Both the position numbers and the translations under genes were made by a program. Below, piece by piece: positions 16,775-24,955 of a stretch of 64,000 bases of DNA; the stretch's first letter is position 1, and each line of letters opens with the position of its first letter. Source of the DNA: RCIO01 sp964629765 (GTDB lineage: Bacteria; Pseudomonadota; Alphaproteobacteria; Rhizobiales; Rhizobiaceae); NCBI GenBank assembly GCA_964629765.1, contig CAZVTK010000005.1:1-64000 (forward strand), in the 5' to 3' direction. Below the pieces are notes generated by a model, which saw only the letters and a list, made by a program, of their open reading frames with translations, was not told where the DNA came from and did not search any database.

Positions 16775-16974
16775 TTTCGCAACCTTTCCGTCGAGGCAGG
16801 AATGCCCGCCCCGAACCAGTAGCGCAGACGAGGTCGCCGGCCAATGTCGCGCTCCCGGCGGGGCCGCCACCCGCGCGAGCGGCGACAGGGACGCCGTTCG
16901 GCGAATATGGCCCGGCGGCGGTGAAGGCAGGAGCCACGAAATCCGCGCGGCTGCTCCGCTGCTGATGAACCCCT

Positions 16975-17005
16975 GAAACTTCTCCCCGACAGGATCCGTA
17001 TCTCC
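16975..17005 (+). promoter_or_regulatory. ECF-sigma-type promoter of the cytochrome/molybdoenzyme operon
   Basis: A -35-like GAAACTTCTCCCC (from 16975) and a -10-like CGTATCTCC (16997-17005) are separated by 15 bases between GAAACTT and CGTA. The same two blocks with identical spacing precede the fasciclin gene (20077-20102). The -35 GAAACTT resembles the GGAACTT class bound by ECF sigma factors. The ECF factor encoded at 18776, in the operon downstream, is the natural candidate to recognise it. Confidence 0.7.
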
Positions 17006-17027
17006 GTGACGAGTGGAGAGCGCGAAG

Positions 17028-17918
17028 ATGCAGTCCGGGTCCATGCGGGAGGTTTCAGGTCCTTATCCGGCCGACGGTGAACGGCCTTCGTTGCGGCTGG
17101 TCTATCGTCATTCCGGCTGGACCCGGGTCACGCATTGGGTCTGGGCGCTGTCCCTGTTCTTCCTGCTTCTGTCCGGGCTCCAGATCTTCAACGCCCACCC
17201 GGTCCTCCATGTCGGACACGAATCCGGCTTCCGTTTCGACAATTCCGTGCTGCGCATCGGCACCGTTGAGGGCGGGAACGGGCTGCGGGGCAGCACCGAG
17301 CTTTTCGGCCTCGGCTTCGACACGACCGGCGTGCTCGGCCTTTCCGGCCCGGCGGAGCGGCCGCAGGCGCGCGCCTTTCCCGCCTGGGCGACGATCCCGT
17401 CGCATCACGATCTCGCCACCGGACGGGTCGTGCATTTCTTCTTCGCCTGGATGCTGGTGCTCACGCTCGCGATCTGGCTCACCGCCAGCCTCGTCAACGG
17501 CCATCTGCGGCGCGACATCCTGCCGACGCCAAGCGACCTCAAGGCGCTGCCGGTCGACATGGCGGACCATGCCCGTTTCAGGCTCCATCGCCGCAAGCGC
17601 TACGGCCCGCTCCAGAAGCTCGCCTATGCCGCGGTGCTGCTCGTCCTCCTGCCGCTGATGGTGCTGTCGGGGCTGGCCATGTCGCCCGGCTTCAACGCGA
17701 TCGCCCCCTTTCTTGTCGACATGTTCGGCGGCCGGCAGACCGCCCGCACGATCCATTTCACGGCCATGGTCCTGCTCGTCCTGTTCTTCCTGGTCCACAT
17801 GGCGATGGTCGTTGCCGCCGGACCGCTCAACGAATTGCGCTCGATGATCACCGGCTGGTTTCGCACCGACGAGGAAGCAAGGCCGGACTCCGGAAAGGAA
17901 GGGCATCATGGCCGATAA
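17028..17918 (+). CDS. Cytochrome b561-type membrane subunit
   Basis: A 296-residue integral membrane protein of the Ni-hydrogenase/thiosulfate-reductase cytochrome b superfamily. Four or so long hydrophobic helices carry histidines suited to bind two b hemes (RVTHWVW, GRVVHFFF, ARTIHFTA, FFLVHMAM). It would feed quinol electrons to the molybdoenzyme encoded next, overlapping it by 11 bp, an arrangement like MsrQ/MsrP. ATG 17028 follows GGAG at 17015; a GTG at 17013 is an alternative very close to the predicted transcription start. Confidence 0.85.
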   Translation: MQSGSMREVSGPYPADGERPSLRLVYRHSGWTRVTHWVWALSLFFLLLSGLQIFNAHPVLHVGHESGFRFDNSVLRIGTVEGGNGLRGSTELFGLGFDTTGVLGLSGPAERPQARAFPAWATIPSHHDLATGRVVHFFFAWMLVLTLAIWLTASLVNGHLRRDILPTPSDLKALPVDMADHARFRLHRRKRYGPLQKLAYAAVLLVLLPLMVLSGLAMSPGFNAIAPFLVDMFGGRQTARTIHFTAMVLLVLFFLVHMAMVVAAGPLNELRSMITGWFRTDEEARPDSGKEGHHGR

Positions 17919-18699
17919 AACCGTCAGCAGGCGCGGCTTTCTCACCGGCGCCGCCGTCACCGCGTCGAGCCTGACGCTGTCGGGTTGCAGCGCGTTCGAC
18001 TTCCTCTCCGACGGCGACAGCCGGGTCCGCCACGTCCTCGAGCGCGCCAATTCGCTCACCTATCGCGTCCAGCGCCTGCTGATGGGCGACGACTGGCTGG
18101 CGCGGGAGTTCACGCGGGCCGACCTGCGCCAGCCGCAGCGTCCCAACGGCGTGACCTCTCCGGACGATCCGCACTACAAGGCGTTGCTGGCCGGCGGTTT
18201 CTCCGATTATCGGCTCGAGGTGGGCGGCCTCGTCGAGCGGCCGCTCTCGCTCGCCCTCGACACCATCCGCGCGATCCCGGCGCGCACGCAGATCACGCGG
18301 CACGACTGCGTGGAGGGGTGGAGCTGCATCGCCGAATGGACCGGCGCGCCGCTGGCGGCGATCCTCGACGCGGCGCGGCCGCTGCCCCGGGCGCGCTTCG
18401 TCGTCTTCCATTGCCTCGACACGATCGAGAGGAGCCTGTCGGGGGAGATCAGATATTACGAGTCCATCGACATGGTCGACGCCCGCCATCCGCAGACCAT
18501 TCTGGCCTACGGCCTCAACCGCGGCGCCCTGCCGGTCGAGAACGGCGCGCCGCTGCGCGTGCGCGTCGAGCGGCAGCTCGGCTACAAGATGGCGAAGTAT
18601 ATCCGCGCCATCGAGCTCGCCGACAGCCTTGCCCCGTTCGGCCAGGGCAAAGGCGGTTATTGGGAAGATCGCGGCTATGAATGGTATGCCGGGATTTGA
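17908..18699 (+). CDS. Periplasmic molybdopterin-dependent oxidoreductase (sulfite oxidase fold)
   Basis: A 263-residue protein with a Tat signal (SRRGFLTG then a hydrophobic stretch), and LSGC that may act as a lipobox. The PF00174 molybdopterin domain contains HDCVEGWSC, whose first Cys fits the Mo-coordinating cysteine. Another landmark is GYKMAKYIRAIEL. It is related to MsrP/YedY-type enzymes that reduce oxidised substrates in the periplasm. It follows the cytochrome b gene with overlap and sits upstream of the ECF sigma gene, suggesting envelope redox or repair under ECF control. The substrate is not identifiable. Confidence 0.87.
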   Translation: MADKTVSRRGFLTGAAVTASSLTLSGCSAFDFLSDGDSRVRHVLERANSLTYRVQRLLMGDDWLAREFTRADLRQPQRPNGVTSPDDPHYKALLAGGFSDYRLEVGGLVERPLSLALDTIRAIPARTQITRHDCVEGWSCIAEWTGAPLAAILDAARPLPRARFVVFHCLDTIERSLSGEIRYYESIDMVDARHPQTILAYGLNRGALPVENGAPLRVRVERQLGYKMAKYIRAIELADSLAPFGQGKGGYWEDRGYEWYAGI

Positions 18700-18775
18700 A
18701 GCGGACGGACGGGCACGCGAGGTGAACGCGACGAGGGCATTGCCAAGCGCGCCCAAAACCCTAGCTTCCCGGCCA

Positions 18776-19330
18776 ATGACGCCTCCGCAGCCCGCCTCGC
18801 AGGACATCACCAGGCTCATCGTCCGCGTATCCATGAAGGATCGCGCGGCGTTCGACCTGCTTTACCGGCGCGTCAGCGCGAAACTTTTCGGCGTGTGCCT
18901 GCGTGTCCTGAACGACAGGGGCGAGGCCGAGGAGGCGCTGCAGGAGGTGTTCGTCAAGATATGGATGAAGGCCGACCGCTTCGCGGTCTCGGAGCTGAGT
19001 CCGATCTCGTGGCTCGTCGCCGTCGCGCGCAACCACGCGATCGACCGCGTTCGCGTCCGCCGTGAAAAGCCGGCGGAGATCGACGCCGCGCTGGATGTCG
19101 CGGACGCCAGTCCGGGGCCTGAGGCGCAGGCGGTCGCCGGCGGCGAGCGCGAGCAGATCCATGCCTGCCTCGACGAGCTGGAGCAGGACCGCGCCGCGGC
19201 CGTTCGCGGGGCCTATCTGAACGGCGACAGCTATGCCGCGCTTGCCGAGCGGCACGGCGTGCCGCTGAATACGATGCGGACCTGGCTGCGGCGCAGCCTG
19301 ATGAAGCTGAAGGAATGTCTGGAGCGATGA
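18776..19330 (+). CDS. ECF RNA polymerase sigma factor, SigK-like
   Basis: A 184-residue ECF sigma factor. Region 2 (DRAAFDLLYRRVSAKLFGVCLRVL, EEALQEVFVKIW, PISWLVAVARNHAIDRVR) and region 4 (AVRGAYLNGDSYAALAERHG, NTMRTWLRRSLMKLKECL) are complete. The pairing with an RskA-like anti-sigma factor is that of the SigK/RskA group. The start is uncertain: ATG 18776 fits the usual length, and a GTG at 18722 is possible. There is no copy of the GAAACTT/CGTA promoter directly before it, so it is probably transcribed from 16975 through the upstream operon. Confidence 0.9.
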   Translation: MTPPQPASQDITRLIVRVSMKDRAAFDLLYRRVSAKLFGVCLRVLNDRGEAEEALQEVFVKIWMKADRFAVSELSPISWLVAVARNHAIDRVRVRREKPAEIDAALDVADASPGPEAQAVAGGEREQIHACLDELEQDRAAAVRGAYLNGDSYAALAERHGVPLNTMRTWLRRSLMKLKECLER

Positions 19331-20046
19331 TGCCCGCCGGCGACGACGATCCCGAACGCGGAGGCGACGACATCCTCGCCGCCGAATACGTTCTCGGCGT
19401 CCTGCCGATGGACGAGCGGCAGGCTGCGGCGGCGCGGATCGAGGACGACCCGGCTTTCGCGCGGCTGGCCGCTGCATGGGAGGAGCGGCTTTCGCCGCTC
19501 GACGCCGGCTATGAAGAGATCGAGCCGCCCGCCTCGGCGAAGGCCGGGCTCGACGCGCGGCTGTTTGCTCCCGGCGGGCAGCCTGCCGCGCCTGCCCGTT
19601 CCGGGTTCATGCACAGCCTTGCCTTCTGGCGCGGCGTTGCCGCCGCCGCCGTCGCGGCGCTTCTCCTCGTCGTCGCGCTTCCTGTCCTCCGGCCGTCGGC
19701 CCCGCCGGCCGGGCGGCTGGTGGCCTCGCTCACCGGCGAGGAGAGCGGCGTGCGCTATCTCGCGGTCTACGACGCCGCTGCCGGCGAGATCGGCCTTTCC
19801 CATGTCGCCGGCGACCACGGCGCGGGGAGCGACTTCGAGCTCTGGGCGATCGAGGGCGACAGGCCGCCCGTCTCGCTCGGCGTGATCCCCGCCGGCGCGA
19901 GCGTCCGTCTCGCCGTCGTGCCCGCCCATCGCGCCATGATCGCCTCCGGCGTTCTCTTCGCCATCAGCCTGGAGCCCGAGGGCGGCTCGCCCACCGGCCA
20001 GCCCACCGGACCGGTCGTCGCGGCCGGGGATCTGCGCACCGTCTGA
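19315..20046 (+). CDS. RskA-like membrane anti-sigma factor
   Basis: A 243-residue protein overlapping the sigma gene by 16 bp. The cytoplasmic anti-sigma part (DDILAAEYVLGVLPMDERQAAAARI) precedes one transmembrane helix at about 104-124 (GVAAAAVAALLLVVALPVL). A periplasmic RskA domain follows (FELWAIEGDRPPVSLGVIPAG). It is expected to hold the ECF factor inactive at the membrane until its periplasmic domain senses a signal and is proteolysed. ATG 19315 follows GAAGGA. Confidence 0.88.
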   Translation: MSGAMMPAGDDDPERGGDDILAAEYVLGVLPMDERQAAAARIEDDPAFARLAAAWEERLSPLDAGYEEIEPPASAKAGLDARLFAPGGQPAAPARSGFMHSLAFWRGVAAAAVAALLLVVALPVLRPSAPPAGRLVASLTGEESGVRYLAVYDAAAGEIGLSHVAGDHGAGSDFELWAIEGDRPPVSLGVIPAGASVRLAVVPAHRAMIASGVLFAISLEPEGGSPTGQPTGPVVAAGDLRTV

Positions 20047-20076
20047 CGCCCGCGCCGCATTTTTCGCATCGCCGCT

Positions 20077-20102
20077 GAAACTTCTCCCGAAGACCTCCCG
20101 TA
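20077..20102 (+). promoter_or_regulatory. ECF-sigma-type promoter of the fasciclin gene
   Basis: GAAACTTCTCCC starts at 20077, and CGTAGCTCC begins at 20099, 15 bases after GAAACTT ends. This is the same layout as the element at 16975-17005. It lies about 50 bp before the fasciclin ATG. The match across both blocks and the exact spacing make a shared ECF regulator likely. Confidence 0.72.
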
Positions 20103-20154
20103 GCTCCGCGCATCCCTCCCGCCCGGGAGCGAGATTCGAAAGGAGTTACAGGAC

Positions 20155-20715
20155 ATGCGCACACTCACTTCCGCCATCGTCGCCGGCGCCTTCGCCGCCA
20201 CGGCGCTCGCCGGCATCGCCGTCGCCCGGGAAAACCCCATGGTCGGCGGCGCGCCGATGTATGCCGAGAAGAATATCGTCGAGAACGCCGTCAACTCGGC
20301 CGACCACACCACGCTGGTCGCGGCCGTCAAGGCGGCCGGTCTGGTCGACACGCTCTCGGGCAAGGGTCCGTTCACCGTCTTTGCGCCGGTGAACGCCGCC
20401 TTCGAGGCGCTGCCGGCGGGCACCGTAGACACGCTGCTCAAGCCGGAGAACAAGGACAAGCTCGCCAAGATCCTGACCTGCCATGTGGTGGCGGCCGAGG
20501 CGATGTCCGACGCGATCGCCAAGATGATCGCCGACGACGGCGGCAGCCATGCGGTCGAGACGGTCGGCGGCTGCACGCTGAAGGCGCAGATGAAGGGCGA
20601 CGCCATCACCCTGACCGACGAGACCGGCGGCGTGGCGACGGTGACGATCGCCGACGTCGACCAGTCGAACGGCGTCATTCACGTCATCGACAGGGTGCTG
20701 ATGCCGGTGGGCTGA
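20155..20715 (+). CDS. Secreted fasciclin (FAS1) domain protein
   Basis: A 186-residue protein with a signal peptide (MRTLTSAIVAGAFAATALAG) and one FAS1 domain. FAS1 landmarks are present: TLVAAVKAAGLVDTLSGKGPFTVFAPVNAAFEALP, LTCHVV, and NGVIHVIDRVLMP. FAS1 proteins are extracytoplasmic and often mediate adhesion or matrix contacts; MPT70/MPT83, targets of mycobacterial SigK, are the best-known parallel. AAAGGAGTTACAGGAC precedes the ATG. It is the terminal target of the local ECF circuit, with its own promoter and a strong terminator at 20776. Confidence 0.92.
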   Translation: MRTLTSAIVAGAFAATALAGIAVARENPMVGGAPMYAEKNIVENAVNSADHTTLVAAVKAAGLVDTLSGKGPFTVFAPVNAAFEALPAGTVDTLLKPENKDKLAKILTCHVVAAEAMSDAIAKMIADDGGSHAVETVGGCTLKAQMKGDAITLTDETGGVATVTIADVDQSNGVIHVIDRVLMPVG

Positions 20716-20775
20716 TCCGCCGGCGGCGCCTGAGCGCGCCTCGTCACCGCAAGCCCGCCAGCCGACCGCGGGCGC

Positions 20776-20807
20776 AAGCCCGGCGCGACACGCCTCGCGC
20801 CGGGCTT
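20776..20807 (+). terminator. Rho-independent terminator after fasciclin gene
   Basis: A perfect 13-bp stem (20776-20788 with 20795-20807, arms beginning AAGCCCGGCGCGA) and a 6-base loop, followed by TTCCTTT. It lies 60 bp after the fasciclin stop. Confidence 0.85.
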
Positions 20808-20924
20808 TCCTTTCGGCAGGAGGCTTCGGCTCCCCCCCGCGATCTTTCGGATCGCCGGCCCCAGGATTTCAGCAGGTTGCAGGACGCGCCGGAACTGGCC
20901 GGCACCCGCAGGACGCATTGTTAG

Positions 20925-20939
20925 ATGCGATAATTGCAT
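20925..20939. promoter_or_regulatory. Candidate LysR-type box upstream of the TRAP operon
   Basis: ATGCGATAATTGCAT is an imperfect palindrome that contains the T-N11-A spacing of LysR-type regulator boxes (T at 20926, A at 20938). It is about 130 bp before dctP. The LysR gene at the other end of the TRAP operon (23985-24884) would be the partner. Assigned by pattern only. Confidence 0.35.
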
Positions 20940-21071
20940 TAGCATTCATGCCGAGCACTAGGCAGCATGAAGAGATAGTTCAATTACAAATGTTCGCTGA
21001 TCACACCGGCCCAGAGATCATATCCGAAACGGCTAGCATAGGTTTGGAACATTCAACGGGAAGGAGTTAAA

Positions 21072-22100
21072 ATGAAAGATCATCTCCGCCAGAGTATCCT
21101 GTCGCGCCGAAGCTTGCTGAAAAGCGCTGGAACGGGCGCGGCGCTGGCTGCGCTCGGCATGCCGACGGTCCTGCGGGCCCAGACGAAGACCCTGCGCGCC
21201 GCGCATGTCGAGGCGACGGCGAGCGCGACCCATGAAGGACATCTGGCCTTCGCCAACGCCGTCCGCGAAAAGACGGGCGGTTCGGTCGAGATTGCGGTTT
21301 TTCCCGCCGGCCAGCTCGGCGGCGCGCGCGACATCTATGAGGGCATTCGCCTCGGATCGATCGACATCACGTCGACGGGGGTGGACTTCACGATCACCTA
21401 CGCCCCCGTCATGCTGCTTGCCGGCATATACTACGCCTTCGAGAACGACGAGCATGTGGACCGCGTCTTCGCCGGACCGGTCACGGAACGGCTGTCGCAG
21501 GCGCTTATGAGCGGCGCAGGCATGCGGATCCTGGCCTGGGGAGACCTGGGCTGGCGGCAGATCTTCAGCTCGAAGCGCGGCATCGATTCCGTTTCGGATT
21601 TCCGCGGCATGAAGATCCGCGTTCCCGACACGAAGATCCATATCGTCCCCTTGTCGACCCTGGGTGCCGCGCCGACGCCCGTGGCCTATGCCGAAGTCTA
21701 TTCCGCTCTCCAGACCGGCATCGTCGACGGGGCGGAGGGTTTCCCGGCGGCCATCCTCGAGCAGCGGTTCAACGAGGTTTCGTCGCACTACAGCCTGACC
21801 AACCACCTCTACAGCGCGGCTCATCTGGTGATCGGGGACGCCGCCTTCGGCCGGTTGCAGCCGAACGAGCAGCGCGCGCTGGAGGAAGCGGCCCTGGAGG
21901 CTTTCGCCATGCAACGTACGGTGTCCCGGGAGCGCAATGCCGCCAGCCTCGCGGAGATGCTCAAATCGACGTCGCACACGATTCACAAGCCCGACCTCGC
22001 CGAGATCCGCACGGCGGTCGAGCCGGCCTGGGATCTGCTGTTGGCCGATCTCGGTCCCGAGGGTAAGGAAATATTCGACCTCATCAGGAAAGCCGCCTGA
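21072..22100 (+). CDS. dctP: TRAP transporter solute-binding protein DctP
   Basis: A 342-residue periplasmic binding protein with a Tat-like signal (SRRSLLKSAGTGAALAALGMPTVLRAQ). The DctP fold shows VFPAGQLGGARDIYEGIRLGSID, FRGMKIRVP (with the carboxylate-binding Arg), and ALQTGIVDGAEGFPAAI. TRAP systems import organic acids using the ion gradient. GGGAAGGAG precedes the ATG. A perfect hairpin follows the stop, then dctQ and dctM. The ligand is probably a carboxylate, in keeping with the CoA-ligase and lyase genes nearby. Confidence 0.93.
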   Translation: MKDHLRQSILSRRSLLKSAGTGAALAALGMPTVLRAQTKTLRAAHVEATASATHEGHLAFANAVREKTGGSVEIAVFPAGQLGGARDIYEGIRLGSIDITSTGVDFTITYAPVMLLAGIYYAFENDEHVDRVFAGPVTERLSQALMSGAGMRILAWGDLGWRQIFSSKRGIDSVSDFRGMKIRVPDTKIHIVPLSTLGAAPTPVAYAEVYSALQTGIVDGAEGFPAAILEQRFNEVSSHYSLTNHLYSAAHLVIGDAAFGRLQPNEQRALEEAALEAFAMQRTVSRERNAASLAEMLKSTSHTIHKPDLAEIRTAVEPAWDLLLADLGPEGKEIFDLIRKAA

Positions 22101-22102
22101 CC

Positions 22103-22136
22103 GATTTGCCCGATCCGCTCCCGGATCGGGCAAATC
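22103..22136 (+). terminator. Intercistronic stem-loop between dctP and dctQ
   Basis: A perfect 15-bp stem (22103-22117 with 22122-22136, left arm GATTTGCCCGATCCG) and a 4-base loop, starting 2 bp after the dctP stop. There is no long T-run, so it more likely stabilises the dctP transcript or attenuates readthrough into dctQM than fully terminates it. Confidence 0.8.
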
Positions 22137-22192
22137 CTTGCAAGATCGCCGGCAGCCGGGATGACCAGATTGATCGAAAGGAAGTCCCGTCG

Positions 22193-22663
22193 ATGCAAAG
22201 GCTCGTCGCCGTCGCAGAATCGATCGTCGGAGCCGTCTCGGTCGGTGCGCTGCTGTCCTTCGTGCTCTTCACCTTCACCCAGGTCGTCCTGCGCTACATG
22301 TTCGGCAGTTCGCTGAGCTGGATCGACGAAATCAACCGCTATCTCTTCATCTGGATGGTGTTTCTGGCGACCTCGCTCGCGGCGCTCGAAGGCTCGCACA
22401 TCGTCATCGACGCCGTCGGCGCCAATGCGTCCCGCCGTACCCGCATCATCCTCTCGCTGGTCGGCGACGCCGCCTTCGTCGCTTTCGCCCTGATCGTCGG
22501 CTATGGCGGCCTGCATCTGATACAGGTGAACTACAACGCGATCACCGCCGCCGCGGGGCTGCGGATGGGCCTCGTCCAGGCAATCCTGCCGATCTTCGCC
22601 GTTCTGGCGACGATCTTCTCGATCGTTCACGCGTGGCGCATCGCCACAGCGGCAAAACCGTAA
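22193..22663 (+). CDS. dctQ: TRAP transporter small permease DctQ
   Basis: A 156-residue protein with four hydrophobic helices. The DctQ pattern is FTQVVLRYMFGSSLSWIDEINRYLFIWMVFLATSLAALEGSHI. It forms the membrane complex with DctM. ATG 22193 follows AAAGGAAG. It lies between the post-dctP stem-loop and dctM (13-bp gap). Confidence 0.9.
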   Translation: MQRLVAVAESIVGAVSVGALLSFVLFTFTQVVLRYMFGSSLSWIDEINRYLFIWMVFLATSLAALEGSHIVIDAVGANASRRTRIILSLVGDAAFVAFALIVGYGGLHLIQVNYNAITAAAGLRMGLVQAILPIFAVLATIFSIVHAWRIATAAKP

Positions 22664-22676
22664 GCAACAACCCCCC

Positions 22677-23942
22677 ATGCTCCTCACGCTCGTCGTCTCC
22701 TTCCTCGTCCTGCTGGTCGTCCGGGTGCCCGTCGCGGCGGCGATGGGGATCTCGGGGGTGCTGGCCCTTCTGTCATCCGATCTGCATGTGCCCATCGCGG
22801 TGGTGCCGCAGCGGATCTTCGTGATGCTGGATTCGACATCGCTTCTGGCGATCCCGTTTTTCATCTTCGCCGGCGCGCTGATGGAGCATGGCGGCATTTC
22901 CCGCTGGATGCTGGTTTTCGCGGACACGCTCGTCCGTCACTGGCGGGGCGGGCTGGCGCAGGTCGACGTCATCGCCAGCGCGATCTTCTCGTCGCTCACC
23001 GGCTCCAGCGCGGCGAGCGCATCGGCCACCGGGTCGATCATGATACCCGCGCTGAAGCGGGCCGGCTATCCGGCGGGCTATGCCGCAGCCCTCGAAACGA
23101 CGGGTTCGATGATCGGCAACGTCATTCCCCCGTCCATCATCATGGTCGTCTACGGCGCGCTCGCCGGCGTTTCGATCGGCGCGCTGTTCCTCGCGGGCAT
23201 CGTTCCGGGCCTCTTGATCATCGTGGGAATGCTTGTCGTGAATGCGATCCAGGCCCGCCGCTATGGCTGGCAGCGTTCGGAGCGGGCAGGCTGGCGGGAA
23301 AGGGTGCGCGCCGGCCGCAATGCGATCCCCGCTTTGTTCGTGCCCATCATCCTCATGGGAGGCATTCTCGGAGGGGTATTCACCGCCACCGAGGCGGGCG
23401 CGGTTGCCGTCGTCTACGCGGTGGTGATCGGCTTCTTCGTGTATCGCGAGCTCGATCTCGCCAAATTCTACCAGGTTTCCCTTGTGGCAGCGAAAACCAC
23501 CGCGAGCATCGGGATCATCATCGCGTCGGCGGGAATTTTCGGCTGGGTGCTGGCGCTGGAGCAGGTCCCGTCCAAAGTCGCGGTGCTCATCCAGTCCATG
23601 ACCGACCAGGCGTGGATCGCAATGCTGCTGATCGCCGCCGTCGTGCTGGTCATCGGCCTCTTCGTCGAGACGATGGCGGCGCTGATCATCATGGTGCCGA
23701 TCTTCGCGCCGCTGGCGGGCATATACGGCATCCACCCCATTCATTTCGGGATCGTGATCTGCCTGTCGCTGGCCTACGGAGCCGTCACGCCGCCGGTCGG
23801 GGTACTGCTTTTCATCACGTCCCGGTTCGCCGACGTCTCGTTCATGACGACGGTGCGCGCGATGACCCCGTTCTACATCATGCTGGCGGGCGTCCTGCTG
23901 GCCATCGGGATATTCCCGGGGCTCGCGCTCCTGCTGAACTGA
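22677..23942 (+). CDS. dctM: TRAP transporter large permease DctM
   Basis: A 421-residue integral membrane protein with about 12 helices. DctM landmarks are IPFFIFAGALMEHGGIS, GSSAASASATGSIMIPALKRAGYPAGYAAALETTGSMIGNVIPPS, and GVLLFITSRFADVS. It is the ion-coupled transport subunit of the DctPQM system. The ribosome site before ATG 22677 is weak, so translation may depend on dctQ. The operon ends convergently with the LysR gene at 23985. Confidence 0.93.
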   Translation: MLLTLVVSFLVLLVVRVPVAAAMGISGVLALLSSDLHVPIAVVPQRIFVMLDSTSLLAIPFFIFAGALMEHGGISRWMLVFADTLVRHWRGGLAQVDVIASAIFSSLTGSSAASASATGSIMIPALKRAGYPAGYAAALETTGSMIGNVIPPSIIMVVYGALAGVSIGALFLAGIVPGLLIIVGMLVVNAIQARRYGWQRSERAGWRERVRAGRNAIPALFVPIILMGGILGGVFTATEAGAVAVVYAVVIGFFVYRELDLAKFYQVSLVAAKTTASIGIIIASAGIFGWVLALEQVPSKVAVLIQSMTDQAWIAMLLIAAVVLVIGLFVETMAALIIMVPIFAPLAGIYGIHPIHFGIVICLSLAYGAVTPPVGVLLFITSRFADVSFMTTVRAMTPFYIMLAGVLLAIGIFPGLALLLN

Positions 23943-23950
23943 CGCCGACG

Positions 23951-23970
23951 CCGCCGGCCAGCCCCGGCGG
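23951..23970. terminator. GC-rich hairpin between convergent dctM and LysR genes
   Basis: CCGCCGG (23951-23957) pairs with CCGGCGG (23964-23970) around a 6-base loop in the 42-bp convergent gap. There is no T-run; it is a possible bidirectional terminator. Confidence 0.35.
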
Positions 23971-23984
23971 GACCGGATGTGCCG

Positions 23985-24884
23985 CTATCGCATTTCCGCC
24001 GCGTGTTTTCTCGAGTCCGAGCCGGCGAACGCCCACATGGCTTCCGCCACGCTGCTCTGGCGCGCACGCAGCCGGGCAATGCGGATGGACAGCGGGATCT
24101 CGACCTTCGCCGCCTGCACGAGCGTTCCGTCTCCGAGGTCTTTCTCGATCAGGCTTCTCAGGCACCAGCCGATGCCGCTTTTCAGCCGGACGTTGCTGAT
24201 GACCGTTTGCACCGTCGTCGTCTCGAGAATGTCGTAGCATTCGAAGTCGAGGTTCTCGTTGTGCGAGCGCGTCAGCGCGTCGAAAGCGGAATCGGAGCCG
24301 AATGCGATGAAGGGAAGCCGTTCGGCGCGGCCTTCGGTCATCAGCAGCAGCGGATGCGAGGTCAGGACGAGGACGTCCGAAGCGATGTCGATCTGCTGCG
24401 CCACGCCGAGGTTGTACCTGTGGTCGAGATCGGGATGGTGGTGGAACACCACGAAGTTGACGATGCCGTCATTGAGCATCCGCATGCATTCTGCGAAGTT
24501 CGCGACGTTCAGGCTGACGGTTATATGCGGGTTGAGCTCATGCGTGACCTTGTTGATCCAGTCCGGAAGAAAGCTGAATGAAAGCGCGTCCGTACATGCG
24601 ATGCGGACGGTGGACTTGCCGCGATTGGCTGCGGCCAGAGTAAGGGCATGGGCCTGGTTGACCTGGGAGATGATCTGCTGGGCCTGGACCTTGAAAACGT
24701 CCCCGGCAGCCGTGGTCACGATCTTGTGGGTGCCGCGATCGAGCAGCGGAACCCCTGCCCAGGCTTCCAGAGTCTGGATACGCCTGCTGAATGCAGGCTG
24801 GCTGACATTTCGGGCCTCGGCAGCTTTGGTGAAGTTGCCCATCTGACAGACGGCGAGAAAATCGAGCAGCCACTCGGTATCCAT
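23985..24884 (-). CDS. LysR-family transcriptional regulator
   Basis: A 299-residue regulator with a typical HTH (LLDFLAVCQMGNFTKAAEARNVSQPAFSRRIQTLE) and an effector domain that opens with STVRIACTDALSFSFLPDW. It is convergent to the TRAP operon and 71 bp downstream of a thioesterase gene on the same strand. It likely controls the TRAP transporter and the surrounding acid-catabolic genes. Binding sites are not proven; the palindrome at 20925 is one candidate. Confidence 0.88.
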   Translation of the reverse strand: MDTEWLLDFLAVCQMGNFTKAAEARNVSQPAFSRRIQTLEAWAGVPLLDRGTHKIVTTAAGDVFKVQAQQIISQVNQAHALTLAAANRGKSTVRIACTDALSFSFLPDWINKVTHELNPHITVSLNVANFAECMRMLNDGIVNFVVFHHHPDLDHRYNLGVAQQIDIASDVLVLTSHPLLLMTEGRAERLPFIAFGSDSAFDALTRSHNENLDFECYDILETTTVQTVISNVRLKSGIGWCLRSLIEKDLGDGTLVQAAKVEIPLSIRIARLRARQSSVAEAMWAFAGSDSRKHAAEMR

Positions 24885-24955
24885 TCGGAACTCTCCGACC
24901 TTCTGCCCTGGGACGGCGGGAACGGACTGTATCGCTCATCGGAAAAAGTGTCCAC

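Larger units (their letters stand above)
20716..21071. other. Intergenic region between fasciclin and TRAP operons
   Basis: This 356-bp stretch holds the fasciclin terminator (20776-20807). Beyond about 20915 an AT-rich segment likely contains the TRAP operon promoter, with the LysR-box-like palindrome at 20925-20939. No gene is evident. Confidence 0.6.
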
